A DNA stretch of 64,000 nt from an uncultured Oscillospiraceae bacterium (GCA_910588975.1 CAJUSE010000002.1:54654-118653), one strand, 5' to 3'; shown: positions 50,785-58,919, numbered from the stretch's first letter. Numbers and translations are program-made. Notes: generated by a model not told the origin, from the sequence alone.

Positions 50785-51780
50785 ATGGCCAGCAACAAGG
50801 AAAATATGAAGCAAGCGATGAAAGAACTCTTGGGCTTGGTGGGCTTTGGGCCCGAGGGGGAGGCCGGCGAGCAGGAGAGTGTTGCCGAGCAGCCTGTTAA
50901 GACCACGCCTCCCGTTGAGGAGCGTCCTGTCGCCAGGCCTGCACCCGAGCCCAAGGTGGAGCGTGAGCCCGCTGTGGAGCGTCGCCCGGTGGAGCCTAGA
51001 GTGGAGCGGCCCGTTGAGCCGGTGCCCGAGCCCAAGGTGGAGCGAGTGATTCAGGAGCAGCCCAGGGTTGAACGGATGGCCCCCGAACAGCCCAGAGTTG
51101 AACGGGTGGTTCAGGAGCAGCCCAAGGTGGAACACCGGGAGCCTGAGATCGAAGAGCCCGTGAAGCGGGCTGAGCCCGAGCAGCGCAGGGGTTTCTTCTC
51201 CTTTATGGATCCCAAGCCTGCTGCACCGCAAGCCGAAGAGAGGACGGAGACGCCCGTGCACACCGCAGAGCCCGAGGAAGATTTCTTCCGTTTCGAGGAT
51301 GAGCCCATTCGTCCTCCCTTTATCCGTCCCGGCGCTACTGTTATCGCTGCAGGTACCACCTTCTTTGGCGACATCCGTGCCGAGGGTGATGTGGAGGTTT
51401 TGGGTAAGGTGAAGGGCAACCTGGAGGCTACCGGAAACGTGCGTATCACCGGCAAGGTACTGGGCGATGTAAAGGGTGAGGCTGTGGTCCTGACTGGCTG
51501 TGCCGTGCAGGGCAATGTGACTTCTACCTCCTCTGTGACTGTGGACGAGAGTGCTATCATTGTGGGTGATGTTCTTGCTACCGATTTCGAGTCTGGCGGT
51601 AAGGTCAAGGGCAACATTCAGATCGCCCGGGCTGCCGTGTTTTTCCCCACGGCTATTCTGGCTGGCAACGTTATTGCCGGTACTATTATGATGAACCAGG
51701 GTGCTCGTATTCAGGGTGCAATTCGTATTGCTGAGGATCCCGAGACCAATGCTCTCTTTGGCGAGGGCCTGGAAATTTAA
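50785..51780 (+). CDS. Bactofilin-type polymer-forming cytoskeletal protein
   Basis: The 331-residue protein has a short helical start, a Pro/Glu/Val/Arg-rich region with repeated EQPRVER-like units (about residues 50-130) and a C-terminal bactofilin beta-helix (about residues 183-320, with ATVIAAGTTFFGDIRAEGDV and successive turns of GKVKGN type). Bactofilins polymerise without nucleotide and place wall enzymes. ATG 50785 follows AAGGTG; a TTG at 50758 is less likely. It pairs with the degenerate NodB-like gene and precedes a terminator. Confidence 0.9.
   Translation: MASNKENMKQAMKELLGLVGFGPEGEAGEQESVAEQPVKTTPPVEERPVARPAPEPKVEREPAVERRPVEPRVERPVEPVPEPKVERVIQEQPRVERMAPEQPRVERVVQEQPKVEHREPEIEEPVKRAEPEQRRGFFSFMDPKPAAPQAEERTETPVHTAEPEEDFFRFEDEPIRPPFIRPGATVIAAGTTFFGDIRAEGDVEVLGKVKGNLEATGNVRITGKVLGDVKGEAVVLTGCAVQGNVTSTSSVTVDESAIIVGDVLATDFESGGKVKGNIQIARAAVFFPTAILAGNVIAGTIMMNQGARIQGAIRIAEDPETNALFGEGLEI
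50944..51137 (+). repeat. In-gene repeats encoding EQPRVER-like units
   Basis: About five imperfect repeats of a unit coding for P-(R/K)-V-E-(R/H), many preceded by EQ, spaced by 33-36 bases in the later part, encode the disordered N-terminal half of the bactofilin. Confidence 0.7.
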
Positions 51781-51790
51781 GCAAAATATC

Positions 51791-51827
51791 AAAAATGGGG
51801 CCAAACATCGTTTGGCTCCATTTTTTA
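51791..51827 (+). terminator. Terminator after the bactofilin gene
   Basis: AATGGGGCCAAAC and GTTTGGCTCCATT pair with a 3-base loop, followed by TTTT. Confidence 0.88.
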
Positions 51828-51855
51828 TGAAAACACAGGAAATGGAGCGGTAAAT

Positions 51856-52650
51856 ATGAAAAAAGTTGCTTTTATCGGTACGGGAAATATGGGTGCAGCG
51901 CTGGTCAAGGCTGCCTGCAAGAGCCTCGGCGGAGAGCAGGTGGCCATCACTGACCACGCCATGGACAAGGCGGAAGCCCTGGCCCAGGCAACAGGCAGTC
52001 AGGCCTATCCCAGCAACCTGGAGACCGCTAAGGCAGCAGAGTATGTGTTTCTCTGCGTGAAGCCCCACCTAATCCGGGGGGTGCTGGAGGAGTTGACCCC
52101 GGTGTTGGAAGGCAAGGTGGTGGTGTCCATTGCGGCCGGTGTTCTCACCGCTGACCTTCGTATTTGGGCGGGAGAGCGGGTGCCCATCTTGCGCCTCATG
52201 CCCAACACCCCCTGTGCCATTGGAAAGGGGATGACTGCTCTGGTGGCCGGTCCTAACGCCACAGAGGAGCATTTGGCCGCTGTGGAGACCATTTTGGCTC
52301 AGTCCGGAAGGGTAGAGCGCATCAATGAAAACCTGATCGATGCTTTTGGCGCCGTGGCTGGCTGCGGTCCTGCCTTTGTCTATCCCTATATTGAGGCTCT
52401 CGCTGATGGTGGTGTTACCATGGGGCTGTCCCGGCCCCAGGCCATAAATTGCGCTGCCCAGATGGTGCTGGGGGCTGCCGCCATGGTGCTGGAGACCGGA
52501 GAGCATCCTGGCAAGCTGAAGGATGATGTCTGCTCTCCCGGCGGCTCTACCATTGTGGGCGTGGCAGAGCTGGAGCGTCACGGACTGCGGGCGGCCGCCA
52601 TTGATGCGGTCATCGCCGCATGCAAAAAGAGTGCCGAACTGGGGAAATAA
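51856..52650 (+). CDS. proC: Pyrroline-5-carboxylate reductase
   Basis: ProC makes proline from pyrroline-5-carboxylate. The 264-residue protein has the NAD(P) motif FIGTGNMGAALVKAA, LRLMPNTPCAIGKGM and the C-terminal signature DDVCSPGGSTIVGVAELE. The length is normal. It stands alone between two terminators. Confidence 0.95.
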   Translation: MKKVAFIGTGNMGAALVKAACKSLGGEQVAITDHAMDKAEALAQATGSQAYPSNLETAKAAEYVFLCVKPHLIRGVLEELTPVLEGKVVVSIAAGVLTADLRIWAGERVPILRLMPNTPCAIGKGMTALVAGPNATEEHLAAVETILAQSGRVERINENLIDAFGAVAGCGPAFVYPYIEALADGGVTMGLSRPQAINCAAQMVLGAAAMVLETGEHPGKLKDDVCSPGGSTIVGVAELERHGLRAAAIDAVIAACKKSAELGK

Positions 52651-52665
52651 AGGAGCGCCAGATTT

Positions 52666-52701
52666 ATCGGCGGGCAGGGGAGACCTGTCCGCCGATTTTT
52701 T
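52666..52701 (+). terminator. Terminator after proC
   Basis: The perfect 13-bp stem ATCGGCGGGCAGG/CCTGTCCGCCGAT is followed by TTTTT. Confidence 0.9.
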
Positions 52702-52723
52702 ATGAAAAATTGTTAAGCCGCCC

Positions 52724-52752
52724 TTGACAAATGTCTATGGATGTACTATGAT
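52724..52752 (+). promoter_or_regulatory. SigA promoter of the copper operon
   Basis: A perfect TTGACA (52724-52729) and TATGAT (52747-52752) are spaced by 17 bases, directly before the CsoR-type operator. Confidence 0.85.
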
Positions 52753-52776
52753 AATACCACCCCCCAGGGGGGTATT
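52753..52776 (+). promoter_or_regulatory. CsoR-type operator
   Basis: A near-palindrome, AATACC then a C run, A, a G run, and TATT, has the ATACC-C/G-tract-GGTAT form bound by CsoR repressors. It covers the transcription start, so apo-CsoR would block the promoter until copper arrives. Confidence 0.75.
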
Positions 52777-52805
52777 ATTTAACGTGAGAAAGTGAGGGGC
52801 CGCCC

Positions 52806-53069
52806 ATGATGGCCGACAGCGGGAAGATTGCCCGGATGCTGAAAACCGCCCGAGGACAGCTGGATGGGATCCTGAAGATGGTTGAAGAGGATCGGTACTG
52901 TATTGACATCTCCCAACAGATCATGGCCACTGAGGCGCTGCTCAACCGCATCAATCGGGAAATTTTGGCCGCCCATCTCCGGGGCTGCGTTCAGCAGGCT
53001 GTGAGCATGGAGGACCGGGGAGAAAAGGTGGAAGAATTGATCACCACCTTGGACAAGATATTAAAGTGA
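52806..53069 (+). CDS. csoR: Copper-sensing repressor CsoR
   Basis: The 87-residue all-alpha regulator has the Cu(I) ligands C32, H57 and C61, the exact CsoR set (YCIDISQ, then AAHLRGCV). Copper binding releases it from DNA. The second ATG three bases later could also start it. It sits just after its own operator and 8 bases before the GNAT gene, leading the copper operon. Confidence 0.92.
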   Translation: MMADSGKIARMLKTARGQLDGILKMVEEDRYCIDISQQIMATEALLNRINREILAAHLRGCVQQAVSMEDRGEKVEELITTLDKILK

Positions 53070-53076
53070 GGAAAGA

Positions 53077-53562
53077 ATGGAATTTCAAAGGGTGAGCAAA
53101 ACTGAAAAGACTTTACTGTACAATCTCCTACAAAAATATCTCTATGAGATGACTCGCTTTTATGACGATGAGGTAGATGCAGACGGCAATTATATCTATG
53201 GGCATTTTGAAGATTACTTTTTGGACTCCACTCGCCGGGCTTACCTCATCAAAAAGGGGGGAGGGACAGCAGGTTTTGCCATGCTAAACCGTCATTCCGA
53301 GCTTGGGAAGGCAGTGGATTGGGCTATGGCGGAATTTTGTATTCTGCCCCAATACCGCCGAGAACACCTGGGCCTAAAGGCTGCCCAATGGCTTTTTGAA
53401 CACCATCCCGGTCGGTGGGAGGTCAAATATGCGCTTGCCAATGAGGCCGCTGCCCGGCTGTGGGAGCGGGCAACAGAGGTGTATCAACCCCAAAAATATC
53501 TACTCCCAGAGGGAGAAGCGGCACTGGTCTTTCAGACAGGATCGAAAGGAGGAGCTTTATGA
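53077..53562 (+). CDS. GNAT-family N-acetyltransferase
   Basis: The 161-residue protein has the GNAT fold with the acetyl-CoA motif region FCILPQYRREHLGLKAAQWLF (Q/R-x2-H-L-G variant of the usual R-x2-G-x-G). Its stop overlaps the copA start by four bases, so it is inserted into the csoR-copA operon and presumably made with copper. Substrate is unknown. A role in copper stress is inferred from position only. Confidence 0.82.
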   Translation: MEFQRVSKTEKTLLYNLLQKYLYEMTRFYDDEVDADGNYIYGHFEDYFLDSTRRAYLIKKGGGTAGFAMLNRHSELGKAVDWAMAEFCILPQYRREHLGLKAAQWLFEHHPGRWEVKYALANEAAARLWERATEVYQPQKYLLPEGEAALVFQTGSKGGAL

Positions 53563-56129
53563 GACAGAAATTTACCGTCACGGGGATGACCTGTTCGGCC
53601 TGTTCGGCCCATGTGGAGAAGGCGGTCTCTAAGCTGGAGGGAGTCTCCGCTGTCAATGTAAATCTGCTGGGAGGGTCCATGCAGGTAGACTTTGACCCGG
53701 CGCAGCAGAGTGATGACTCTATCATTGCTGCTGTGGTTGCTTCGGGCTACGGTGCCCAATTGCCAAACACGCAGGCGCAGACAGGCAGTAAGAGCAGCTC
53801 GGCCGGTGTGCCCGACATGAAGGAGGAACTGGCCGCTATGAAGCGGCGGCTTATCATTTCCTTTATCTTCTTTGTTCCGCTGTTCTATCTCTGTATGGGG
53901 CATATGTACGGCTGGCCCATTCCGGCCATGCTGTCAGGGTACGAGAACATGATGATTTTTTCTCTGCTCCAGCTGCTGCTGTTGCTGCCCATCATGTATG
54001 TCAACGATAAGTACTACAAGGTGGGCTTTAAGACTCTGTGGCACCGCTCGCCCAACATGGACTCTCTCATTGCGCTGGGTTCCACTGCTGCCATTGTTTA
54101 CAGTCTCTATGCCCTGTTCCAGTTGGCCTATGGCTTTGGGCACGGGGACATGGCACTGGTAGAGAAGTATCATATGGAGATGTACTTTGAGTCGGCGGGT
54201 ACCATTCTGACTCTTGTGACCCTTGGCAAATATATGGAGACAAAGTCCAAGGGCAAGACAGGGGAAGCCATTGCCCGGCTTATGGATCTGGCACCTAAGA
54301 CAGCTACTGTGGTCACGAACGGGGTGGAAGTGGAGTTGCCGGTGGAGCAGGTGGCCGTTGGCGATTTGATTTTGGTCCGGCCCGGCCAGGCCATTCCGGT
54401 GGATGGCGAGATCGTGGACGGCTCCTCTACCATTGACGAGTCGGCGCTTACCGGCGAGTCCATTCCTGTGGACAAGGGCCCCGGGGATAAGGTGGCGGCC
54501 GCCGCCATCAACAAATCCGGTTCCTTTACCTTCCGGGCCACACGGGTAGGGGACGACACCACGCTGGCCCAGATGATCGCTCTGGTGGATGAGGCGGCCT
54601 CCTCTAAGGCTCCCATTGCCAAGCTGGCCGATAAGGTGGCCGGTGTCTTTGTGCCCGTGGTTATCGCTCTGGCTACCATTACCGCCATCGTGTGGATGGT
54701 GGCCACAGGCGACGTGGCCAAGGCCTTGACCTCCGGAGTGGCTGTGCTGGTCATCTCCTGTCCCTGTGCACTTGGCCTGGCAACTCCTGTGGCTATCATG
54801 GTAGGCACCGGCAAGGGGGCTGATAACGGTATCCTCTTTAAGTCGGCGGAGGCACTGGAAAACCTGCGCTCCATTCAGGTAGTAGTACTGGATAAGACGG
54901 GTACAGTTACGCAGGGTCAGCCTGTGGTGACTGACATTCAGGTCGTAGGCAATACCACTGAGAGTGAGCTGCTCTGTGTGGCCGGCTCTCTGGAGAAGCC
55001 CTCGGAGCATCCTCTGGCTCAGGCTATTGTAGCCCGTGTGCAGGAGCAAGGAATTCCCCTGGTGGCTGCAGAGGGATTTTCCGCTGTCCATGGCCGTGGT
55101 GTGACTGCTACCATTCAGGGCGCTCAGTTCCTGGCAGGCAACCAGGCTATGATGGAAGAGCATGGTATTGACCTGACCGCAGCAGGCGATGCCCCCCAGC
55201 GGCTGGCCGAAGAGGGGAAAACGCCTCTGTATTTTGCGAAGGGTCAGGAGCTGATCGGCCTGGTGGCTGTGGCCGATACAGTGAAGCCCACCTCTGCCGC
55301 TGCCATCAGCGCCATGCGGGAGCTTGGGTTGGATGTGGTCATGCTTACCGGAGACAACCGGCGTACTGCCAACGCTATTGCAAAGGAGTTAGCCTTGACA
55401 GAGGTTGTGGCAGAAGTACTTCCCCAGGACAAGGAGAGGGTCATTGCCGACCTTCAGGCCAAGGGGAAGAAGGTGGCCATGATTGGCGACGGGATCAACG
55501 ATGCCCCTGCTCTGGCCCGGTCCGATGTGGGTCTGGCCATTGGTGCCGGCACCGATGTGGCCATTGAATCGGCTGATGTAGTGCTGATGAAGAGCGATTT
55601 GATGGATGCTGTCACTGCTGTAGAGCTGAGCCGAGCCACCATCCGCAACATTAAGCAAAACCTGTTCTGGGCATTCTTCTACAACGTCATTTGCATTCCC
55701 ATCGCCGCCGGTGTATTGGCCCTTTTTGGCGGGCCTCAGCTGGACCCCCAGTTTGGCGCTGCGGCCATGGCCTTCAGCTCGGTGACCGTTGTATCTAACG
55801 CTCTGCGTCTCAAGCTGTTCAAGCCCCGGCACACCGGGGATAGAACATACAGGCCCCAGTCTGCTCCTGCCGTTATTGTGGCCGAGAGCCAGCCGGAGCC
55901 TAAACAACAGGAAGGGAAGGTACCGACAATGGAAAAGAAGATCATGATCGAGGGCATGATGTGCCAGAATTGCGTCAAGCACGTTTCCAATGCTTTGAAT
56001 GCTCTGCCCGGGGTCACCGCCGTGGTGGATCTGGAGGGCAAGTGCGCTACTGTCACCGGCGAGGTGGACAATGAGACCCTGACCAAGGCTGTCGTGGATG
56101 CCGGCTACGAGGTCGTCAGCATCGCCTGA
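53559..56129 (+). CDS. copA: Copper-exporting P1B ATPase with N- and C-terminal metal domains
   Basis: The 856-residue pump exports Cu(I). It has an N-terminal HMA domain with C12-x2-C15, eight predicted membrane helices, the CPC ion site at residues 401-403, phosphorylated D445 in DKTGT, and GDGINDAPAL. Unusually, a second HMA domain (about residues 793-856, C802-x2-C805 in GMMCQNC) is attached at the C-terminus by a Gln/Pro-rich linker and resembles the chaperone CopZ. ATG 53559 follows AAAGGAGGAG. Regulated by CsoR. Confidence 0.95.
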   Translation: MRQKFTVTGMTCSACSAHVEKAVSKLEGVSAVNVNLLGGSMQVDFDPAQQSDDSIIAAVVASGYGAQLPNTQAQTGSKSSSAGVPDMKEELAAMKRRLIISFIFFVPLFYLCMGHMYGWPIPAMLSGYENMMIFSLLQLLLLLPIMYVNDKYYKVGFKTLWHRSPNMDSLIALGSTAAIVYSLYALFQLAYGFGHGDMALVEKYHMEMYFESAGTILTLVTLGKYMETKSKGKTGEAIARLMDLAPKTATVVTNGVEVELPVEQVAVGDLILVRPGQAIPVDGEIVDGSSTIDESALTGESIPVDKGPGDKVAAAAINKSGSFTFRATRVGDDTTLAQMIALVDEAASSKAPIAKLADKVAGVFVPVVIALATITAIVWMVATGDVAKALTSGVAVLVISCPCALGLATPVAIMVGTGKGADNGILFKSAEALENLRSIQVVVLDKTGTVTQGQPVVTDIQVVGNTTESELLCVAGSLEKPSEHPLAQAIVARVQEQGIPLVAAEGFSAVHGRGVTATIQGAQFLAGNQAMMEEHGIDLTAAGDAPQRLAEEGKTPLYFAKGQELIGLVAVADTVKPTSAAAISAMRELGLDVVMLTGDNRRTANAIAKELALTEVVAEVLPQDKERVIADLQAKGKKVAMIGDGINDAPALARSDVGLAIGAGTDVAIESADVVLMKSDLMDAVTAVELSRATIRNIKQNLFWAFFYNVICIPIAAGVLALFGGPQLDPQFGAAAMAFSSVTVVSNALRLKLFKPRHTGDRTYRPQSAPAVIVAESQPEPKQQEGKVPTMEKKIMIEGMMCQNCVKHVSNALNALPGVTAVVDLEGKCATVTGEVDNETLTKAVVDAGYEVVSIA
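55909..56129 (+). other. Possible internal start producing a free CopZ-like chaperone
   Basis: AGGAAGGGAAGG (55909-55920) precedes an in-frame ATG at 55929 by eight bases. Translation from there would give a 66-residue HMA protein (EKKIMIEGMMCQNC) identical to the CopA C-terminus, the size of CopZ. This is unproven, but E. coli copA is known to make a chaperone-like shorter product by another route. Confidence 0.45.
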
Positions 56130-56135
56130 GAAAAG

Positions 56136-56175
56136 AAAAAACAAGCGACGGACATCAGCCCGTCGCTTGTTTTTT
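56136..56175. terminator. Bidirectional terminator between copA and hydrolase gene
   Basis: The stem AAAAAACAAGCGACGG with its complement and an 8-base loop has T runs on both strands. Confidence 0.9.
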
Positions 56176-56176
56176 A

Positions 56177-56800
56177 TCACAGTGACCGATAAAAATTGGT
56201 GAGCTGGGCGCCCAGAATCTGTGGGGCGTCCACATTGAGTTCATGGCCGGCGTTGGGGATGGTGAGAAATTTTCCATAGGGAAGCAACTCACTTAATTGC
56301 TGACCAGTCCTGCGATTGGCCTTATCCTTTTCTCCGCAGAGGACCAGCACGGGGCAGTTGATTTTATCCAGGTTTTCGGTCAGGTCAATATCTATCATGG
56401 AGCTGGTGAGAGAGAGGAAATCCTCCTTTTGCAGCCCAGTGTCCCGAAAGGAAGCAGCAGGCATAAGACGGAACAGGGCGCTTTGAAAGCGAAGCAGGGC
56501 TTTGGGCATCTTATACTGGGGAGCGATAAGGACCAAGCTCTGGACGTTCCGGGGGTATTCCGCAGCATACTGCAGAGCCAAAACGGCGCCCAAGGATAAC
56601 CCACACAGATGAAGAGGTGTTCTAAATTGTTGAGCGTATTGGCAAAAGGAAGTGTAAAGGTTGTTCCATTGTCCGGGCTTTTGAGTTAGAAATTCAGCCA
56701 GATCGGGACAGCAAATGTCGTCGCAGGAGTTCAAATAGGCAAGGGTATCCTGCCAGGCGGCGGGGGTCTGACCCAGACCATGTAAAAACAAATAGGGCAT
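56177..56800 (-). CDS. Alpha/beta hydrolase
   Basis: The 207-residue protein has PYLFLHGLGQTPAAW (oxyanion region), the nucleophile elbow LCGLSLGAVLALQYA (G-x-S-x-G, serine near residue 89), the acid in VLVLCGEKDKAN and the late histidine in IPNAGHELNVDAP. The catalytic triad is complete and there is no signal peptide. It resembles small esterase/lipase-like enzymes; the substrate is unknown. It stands alone on the - strand. Confidence 0.88.
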   Translation of the reverse strand: MPYLFLHGLGQTPAAWQDTLAYLNSCDDICCPDLAEFLTQKPGQWNNLYTSFCQYAQQFRTPLHLCGLSLGAVLALQYAAEYPRNVQSLVLIAPQYKMPKALLRFQSALFRLMPAASFRDTGLQKEDFLSLTSSMIDIDLTENLDKINCPVLVLCGEKDKANRRTGQQLSELLPYGKFLTIPNAGHELNVDAPQILGAQLTNFYRSL

Positions 56801-56926
56801 CAGGGGTCACTCCTTTGTGCGGAATATGGAGCGCATTACAACAAAGGAGTATATACCGCTGCCAACCCTTTGTCAATAAACGAGAGTAAAGGCTGAAAAA
56901 GGGCCTAAAAAGCGGGAAAATTGTGC

Positions 56927-56955
56927 TTGACAATCTTGACCTGTTCTGCTATACT
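56927..56955 (+). promoter_or_regulatory. SigA promoter of infC-rpmI-rplT
   Basis: A perfect TTGACA (56927-56932) and TATACT (56950-56955) are spaced by 17 bases, giving a leader of about 180 bases. Confidence 0.85.
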
Positions 56956-56961
56956 ATCAAC

Positions 56962-57125
56962 GCACAATAAAGCAGGAACGATTTCGTCCTCACCTCCAGC
57001 CAAGCGGGCAAAGAGGTCAACATAGAAAACTTCCACCGCCAAGGCGGTGTGTTGTGTTATGTTGGGCGGAGCCGTTTTGGTCCCGCTTTTTTTGCGTTTG
57101 TTTCCAGTGTGTAAACAGGGAAGTA
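56962..57125 (+). promoter_or_regulatory. L20-type ribosomal protein leader of the infC operon
   Basis: A leader of roughly 165 bases precedes infC and ends in a terminator-like hairpin (GCGGAGCC with GGTCCCGC, one mismatch) followed by seven T (57063-57093). This is the position and form of the L20 leader, in which ribosomal protein L20 (encoded third in this operon) causes premature termination. Structure was judged by eye. Confidence 0.65.
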
Positions 57126-57143
57126 ATGAGGAGGTGCGTTTCT

Positions 57144-57677
57144 ATCAGCAGCAAGCAAGGCCATCAGATCAACGAGGAGATCCGGGATAAGGAAGTGCGT
57201 CTGGTTTCCGCCGACGGAGAACAGCTGGGTATTATGCCCGTCCGGGAGGCTCTGGAGAAGGCCGAAGAGGCCAGTCTGGATCTGGTAAAGATCTCCCCCA
57301 ATGCCGTTCCTCCCGTGTGTAAGCTTATGGATTACGGGAAGTACAAGTTCGAGCAGACCAAGCGGGAGAAAGAGGCAAAGAAGAACCAGCGGGTGGTGGA
57401 GATCAAAGAAGTGCGTATGTCTCCCAACATCGACAGCAACGACTTCAATGTGAAGCTTCGCAATGCTCAAAAGTTCCTCGCTGACGGGGACCGGGTAAAG
57501 GTCACGATCCGCTTCAGGGGTCGTGAGATGACCCATACCGAGATCGGCCGGGATTTGCTGATGAAGTTTGCCGAGGAATGCGCCGAAGTGGCTACGCTGG
57601 ACAAGGAGCCTAAGCTGGAAGGCCGGCATATGTCCATCTTCCTGGCTTCTAAGGTGGCAAAGGATCAGAAAAAGTAA
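57144..57677 (+). CDS. infC: Translation initiation factor IF-3 with rare AUC start
   Basis: IF-3 checks initiator tRNA and start codons on the 30S subunit. The 177-residue protein contains QINEEIRDKEVRLVSADGEQ, PPVCKLMDYGKYKFEQ and VKVTIRFRGREMTHTE. The start is read as ATC 57144 because AGGAGGT lies eight bases before it, and infC genes use AUU/AUA/AUC for autoregulation. An ATG at 57126 overlaps that ribosome site and would add six atypical residues. It leads infC-rpmI-rplT. Confidence 0.93.
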   Translation: MSSKQGHQINEEIRDKEVRLVSADGEQLGIMPVREALEKAEEASLDLVKISPNAVPPVCKLMDYGKYKFEQTKREKEAKKNQRVVEIKEVRMSPNIDSNDFNVKLRNAQKFLADGDRVKVTIRFRGREMTHTEIGRDLLMKFAEECAEVATLDKEPKLEGRHMSIFLASKVAKDQKK

Positions 57678-57707
57678 GCTATATTCAATGATAAAGGAGA
57701 AATCACT

Positions 57708-57911
57708 ATGCCTAAACTGAAGACCCATAGCGGGGCAAAGAAGAGATTCAACCTGACCAAGAGCGGTAAGGTCAAGCGGGCCCATGCTTTCAAGCGTCAC
57801 CTGCTCAATGGCCACGGCAAGGACACTAAGCGGAAAAGAGGCCTCCGCAAGGGCGCTTACGCTGATGTGACCAATGAGTCCGCCATCAAGCGTATGATTC
57901 CCTACAAATAA
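57708..57911 (+). CDS. rpmI: 50S ribosomal protein L35
   Basis: The 67-residue basic protein begins [20 protein letters not shown] and ends IKRMIPYK, both diagnostic. The ATG follows AAAGGAG. It lies between infC and rplT as in most bacteria. Confidence 0.97.
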   Translation: MPKLKTHSGAKKRFNLTKSGKVKRAHAFKRHLLNGHGKDTKRKRGLRKGAYADVTNESAIKRMIPYK

Positions 57912-57946
57912 TTTGACTTTTACTCAAATATAGGAGGTTTCTACAA

Positions 57947-58303
57947 ATGGCAAGAGTTAAAGGCGCAATGATGACCCGTAAGCGCAGAAATAAGATCCTG
58001 AAACTGGCCAAGGGCTACTGGGGTGCCAAGAGCAAGCACTTCAAGATGGCCAACGAGCAGGTCATGAAGTCCCTGAAGTACGCTTATGTGGGCCGTCGTC
58101 TCAAGAAGCGTGACTTCCGTTCTCTGTGGATCACCCGCATTTCCGCCGGCTGCAAGATGAATGGGATGAACTATTCCACTTTCGTTAACGGCCTGAAGAA
58201 GGCCGGTATCACCATCAACCGCAAAATGCTGGCTGAGCTGGCTGTCAACAATAAGGCCGCCTTCACTCAGCTCACCGAGCTCGCAAAGGCTCAGCTGGCC
58301 TGA
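57947..58303 (+). CDS. rplT: 50S ribosomal protein L20
   Basis: The 118-residue protein begins [19 protein letters not shown] and has a globular C-terminal part ([20 protein letters not shown]). L20 is an early 23S rRNA assembly protein and in Firmicutes represses this operon through the leader. The ATG follows AGGAGG. A strong terminator follows. Confidence 0.97.
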   Translation: MARVKGAMMTRKRRNKILKLAKGYWGAKSKHFKMANEQVMKSLKYAYVGRRLKKRDFRSLWITRISAGCKMNGMNYSTFVNGLKKAGITINRKMLAELAVNNKAAFTQLTELAKAQLA

Positions 58304-58312
58304 GAAAACGAG

Positions 58313-58351
58313 AAAACGGTGTGATATGGGTACATATCACACCGTTTTTTT
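58313..58351 (+). terminator. Terminator after rplT
   Basis: The perfect stem AAACGGTGTGATATG/CATATCACACCGTTT with a 4-base loop is followed by TTTT. Confidence 0.92.
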
Positions 58352-58396
58352 AGAATGTGAGGAAAATCCCTCGGGGATGGGGAAGGAGAGAGTCGA

Positions 58397-58837
58397 ATGA
58401 CAGAGCAGGAATTTGAACAGCTAAAGCAGAACACCTATGACGATTTGGAGCATCGGGTGGGCCGTGTGGTCCGGGAACATTTCGGCGAGCAGGCTATGGA
58501 TTCCGTGAAGGATACCCTGCTGGGCATGACTCAGGAGCAGTTTGACCGCTGGAAGTCCGCTGATGCCCGGCTGCTGCCCTATCTGGTGGATGCCATATGG
58601 AAAGGGCTGGACCCCATCACCGAAGAGGGTCAGCGTATCGCCTATCTCCATCGGCGCTGGATCACCTTGGGTGGCCTTTTGCCCTACGATGTGAAAAACC
58701 ACCGAAAGCTGGCCGAGTTGACCGCAGAAGAGGGCCGGTTCATGGCCCGGTATGAGAATGAGGTACCTGGCTGTGCTGCTTTCATGCGAGACTGCATCAA
58801 GGCCTACACCAAGAGCTTGTGGTTTGCCCAGTGGTAA
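58397..58837 (+). CDS. Stand-alone TipAS-type antibiotic recognition domain
   Basis: The 146-residue all-alpha protein matches the TipAS domain: helical, with LGMTQEQFDRWKSAD, ITEEGQRIAYLHRRWIT and a C-terminal MARYENEVPGCAAFMRDCIKAYTK that parallels the end of the next gene. TipAS proteins bind thiopeptide-like antibiotics. It has no DNA-binding domain, so it could sequester a drug. It is separated from the MerR-TipAL gene by a terminator, and no promoter of its own was recognised. Confidence 0.82.
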   Translation: MTEQEFEQLKQNTYDDLEHRVGRVVREHFGEQAMDSVKDTLLGMTQEQFDRWKSADARLLPYLVDAIWKGLDPITEEGQRIAYLHRRWITLGGLLPYDVKNHRKLAELTAEEGRFMARYENEVPGCAAFMRDCIKAYTKSLWFAQW

Positions 58838-58841
58838 CAGG

Positions 58842-58878
58842 AATTTCCCGGACGGAGACTCGTCCGGGAAATTTTTTT
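58842..58878 (+). terminator. Terminator after the TipAS gene
   Basis: The stem ATTTCCCGGACG/CGTCCGGGAAAT is followed by TTTTTT. Confidence 0.9.
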
Positions 58879-58888
58879 GGAAAAGGGA

Positions 58889-58919
58889 TTGACTTTGTCG
58901 TTACGGCAGGGTTTATACT
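58889..58919 (+). promoter_or_regulatory. MerR-type promoter/operator of the TipAL-like gene
   Basis: TTGACT (58889-58894) and TATACT (58914-58919) have a 19-base spacer, the long spacing corrected by MerR regulators. The spacer carries an imperfect dyad ACTTTGTCG/CGGCAGGGT, the expected operator for autoactivation. Confidence 0.8.

Noticed and set aside
49789..52068. A 759-codon open frame on the - strand opposite the NodB-like, bactofilin and proC genes
   Set aside because: It spans three real genes and two terminators, with a His/Leu/Gly-rich composition and no recognisable domain.
53934..55163. A 409-codon - strand frame opposite copA
   Set aside because: A shadow of copA with no ribosome site or domain.
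57126..57143. ATG start for infC
   Set aside because: It overlaps the AGGAGGT site that serves ATC 57144 and would add residues not typical of IF-3.
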